A stretch of 5,344 bases of DNA from Candidatus Firestoneibacteriota bacterium (GTDB taxonomy: Bacteria; Oederibacteriota; JAAXVQ01; JAUVAV01), in contig DAOVYW010000171.1 of the NCBI GenBank assembly GCA_030635415.1, forward strand, positions 1 to 5,344, given 5' to 3'. This document shows, piece by piece, positions 5,269 to 5,344 of this stretch (its first letter is position 1; each line of letters starts with the position of its first letter). Both the position numbers and the translations under genes were made by a program. The notes below the pieces were generated by a model that was not told where the DNA came from, did no database searches, and saw nothing but the letters and a program-made list of their open reading frames with translations.

Positions 5269-5344
5269 GCAAGCTGTCTAATTTTAGCAATTTTAACATC
5301 AATTGCTTTTCTTAGGGCAAAAGGATCGTTGGCCGCAAAGAGAG
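5253..5344 (-). CDS. C-terminal fragment of a minus-strand ORF, possibly a transposase
   Basis: Reading leftward from the window edge (first full codon 5342-5340), one frame stays open for 29 codons and ends in tandem stops TAA (5255-5253) and TGA (5252-5250). The peptide has a protein-like character: FAANDPFALRKAIDVKIA, then KIRQLARLPH, an amphipathic basic helix. A final (D/N)PFxLRxxIDxK-type helix reminds me of the tails of integrase-type transposases, but this is recollection, not an alignment. The position of the stop inside subterminal direct repeats supports a transposase. Too little is visible for a family call. It converges with the PilZ gene, from which it is separated by the foldback element. 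Confidence 0.45.
   Translation of the reverse strand, partial: LFAANDPFALRKAIDVKIAKIRQLARLPH

Larger units (their letters stand above)
5206..5344 (-). mobile_element. Probable insertion-sequence end (rest outside window)
   Basis: A TG-starting tip, TGTTGACTCAT, begins at 5206, followed by an internal second copy of the same 25-26 bp motif. The stop of a minus-strand ORF overlaps that second copy. Transposase genes ending inside subterminal repeats, and 5'-TG...CA-3' tips, are typical of DDE/integrase-type elements (IS21, IS481 and relatives). The tip, inner repeats and ORF terminus are all where an IS end would place them, but the opposite end and most of the gene are unseen, so the assignment is inference. 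Confidence 0.38.

Noticed and set aside
5286..5313. AGCAATT/AATTGCT hairpin followed by T-rich bases
   Set aside because: Only two G-C pairs in a 7-bp stem with an 8-base loop, and it lies inside the minus-strand coding fragment (Ala-Ile-Asp...Lys-Ile-Ala), so it is probably incidental.

Overview
The window looks like a chromosomal segment from a free-living, probably uncultivated Gram-negative-type bacterium. An exported protein with a predicted outer-membrane-like beta-barrel tail and a cyclic-di-GMP receptor domain point to a diderm. The moderate base composition, Shine-Dalgarno sites before nearly every gene and dispersed G/C-rich palindromes fit lineages such as Acidobacteriota/Aminicenantota or deltaproteobacterial relatives. 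That placement is a guess; no gene here is diagnostic of a phylum.

Layout, all on the + strand until the last 140 bases. (1) The last 48 codons of an unrecognised gene end at 149. (2) 162-1082 is ilvE, the branched-chain amino-acid aminotransferase, with all catalytic residues in place. (3) 1114-2427 is a PIN-PhoH fusion (PhoH2 type), a predicted RNase/RNA-dependent ATPase that starts at GTG. (4) 2428-2642 is an intergenic region with a perfect 12-bp-stem palindrome and a second, G/C-rich foldable stretch just before the next gene. (5) 2643-3023 is a DUF2784 membrane protein. One base later comes (6) 3025-4626, a 533-residue exported protein with helical repeats, a membrane-like middle and a beta-rich C-terminus. 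(7) 4679-5002 is a small single-domain PilZ protein. (8) 5003-5344 is gene-poor on the + strand. It holds a 150-bp miniature inverted-repeat element (5054-5203). Two bases further on is what looks like the end of an insertion sequence, with a 25-26 bp motif repeated twice and the last 29 codons of a minus-strand ORF running in from the right edge.

Functionally there are two transcription blocks. The first (unknown gene, ilvE, phoH2) is tightly spaced and housekeeping in character. The second (DUF2784, exported protein, PilZ) is envelope-related: a small membrane protein translationally coupled to a secreted/outer-membrane protein, followed 52 bases later by a candidate c-di-GMP sensor. The window does not contain an obvious complete new system. 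The most unusual items are the composite exported protein and the stacked mobile/repeat structures at the right end.
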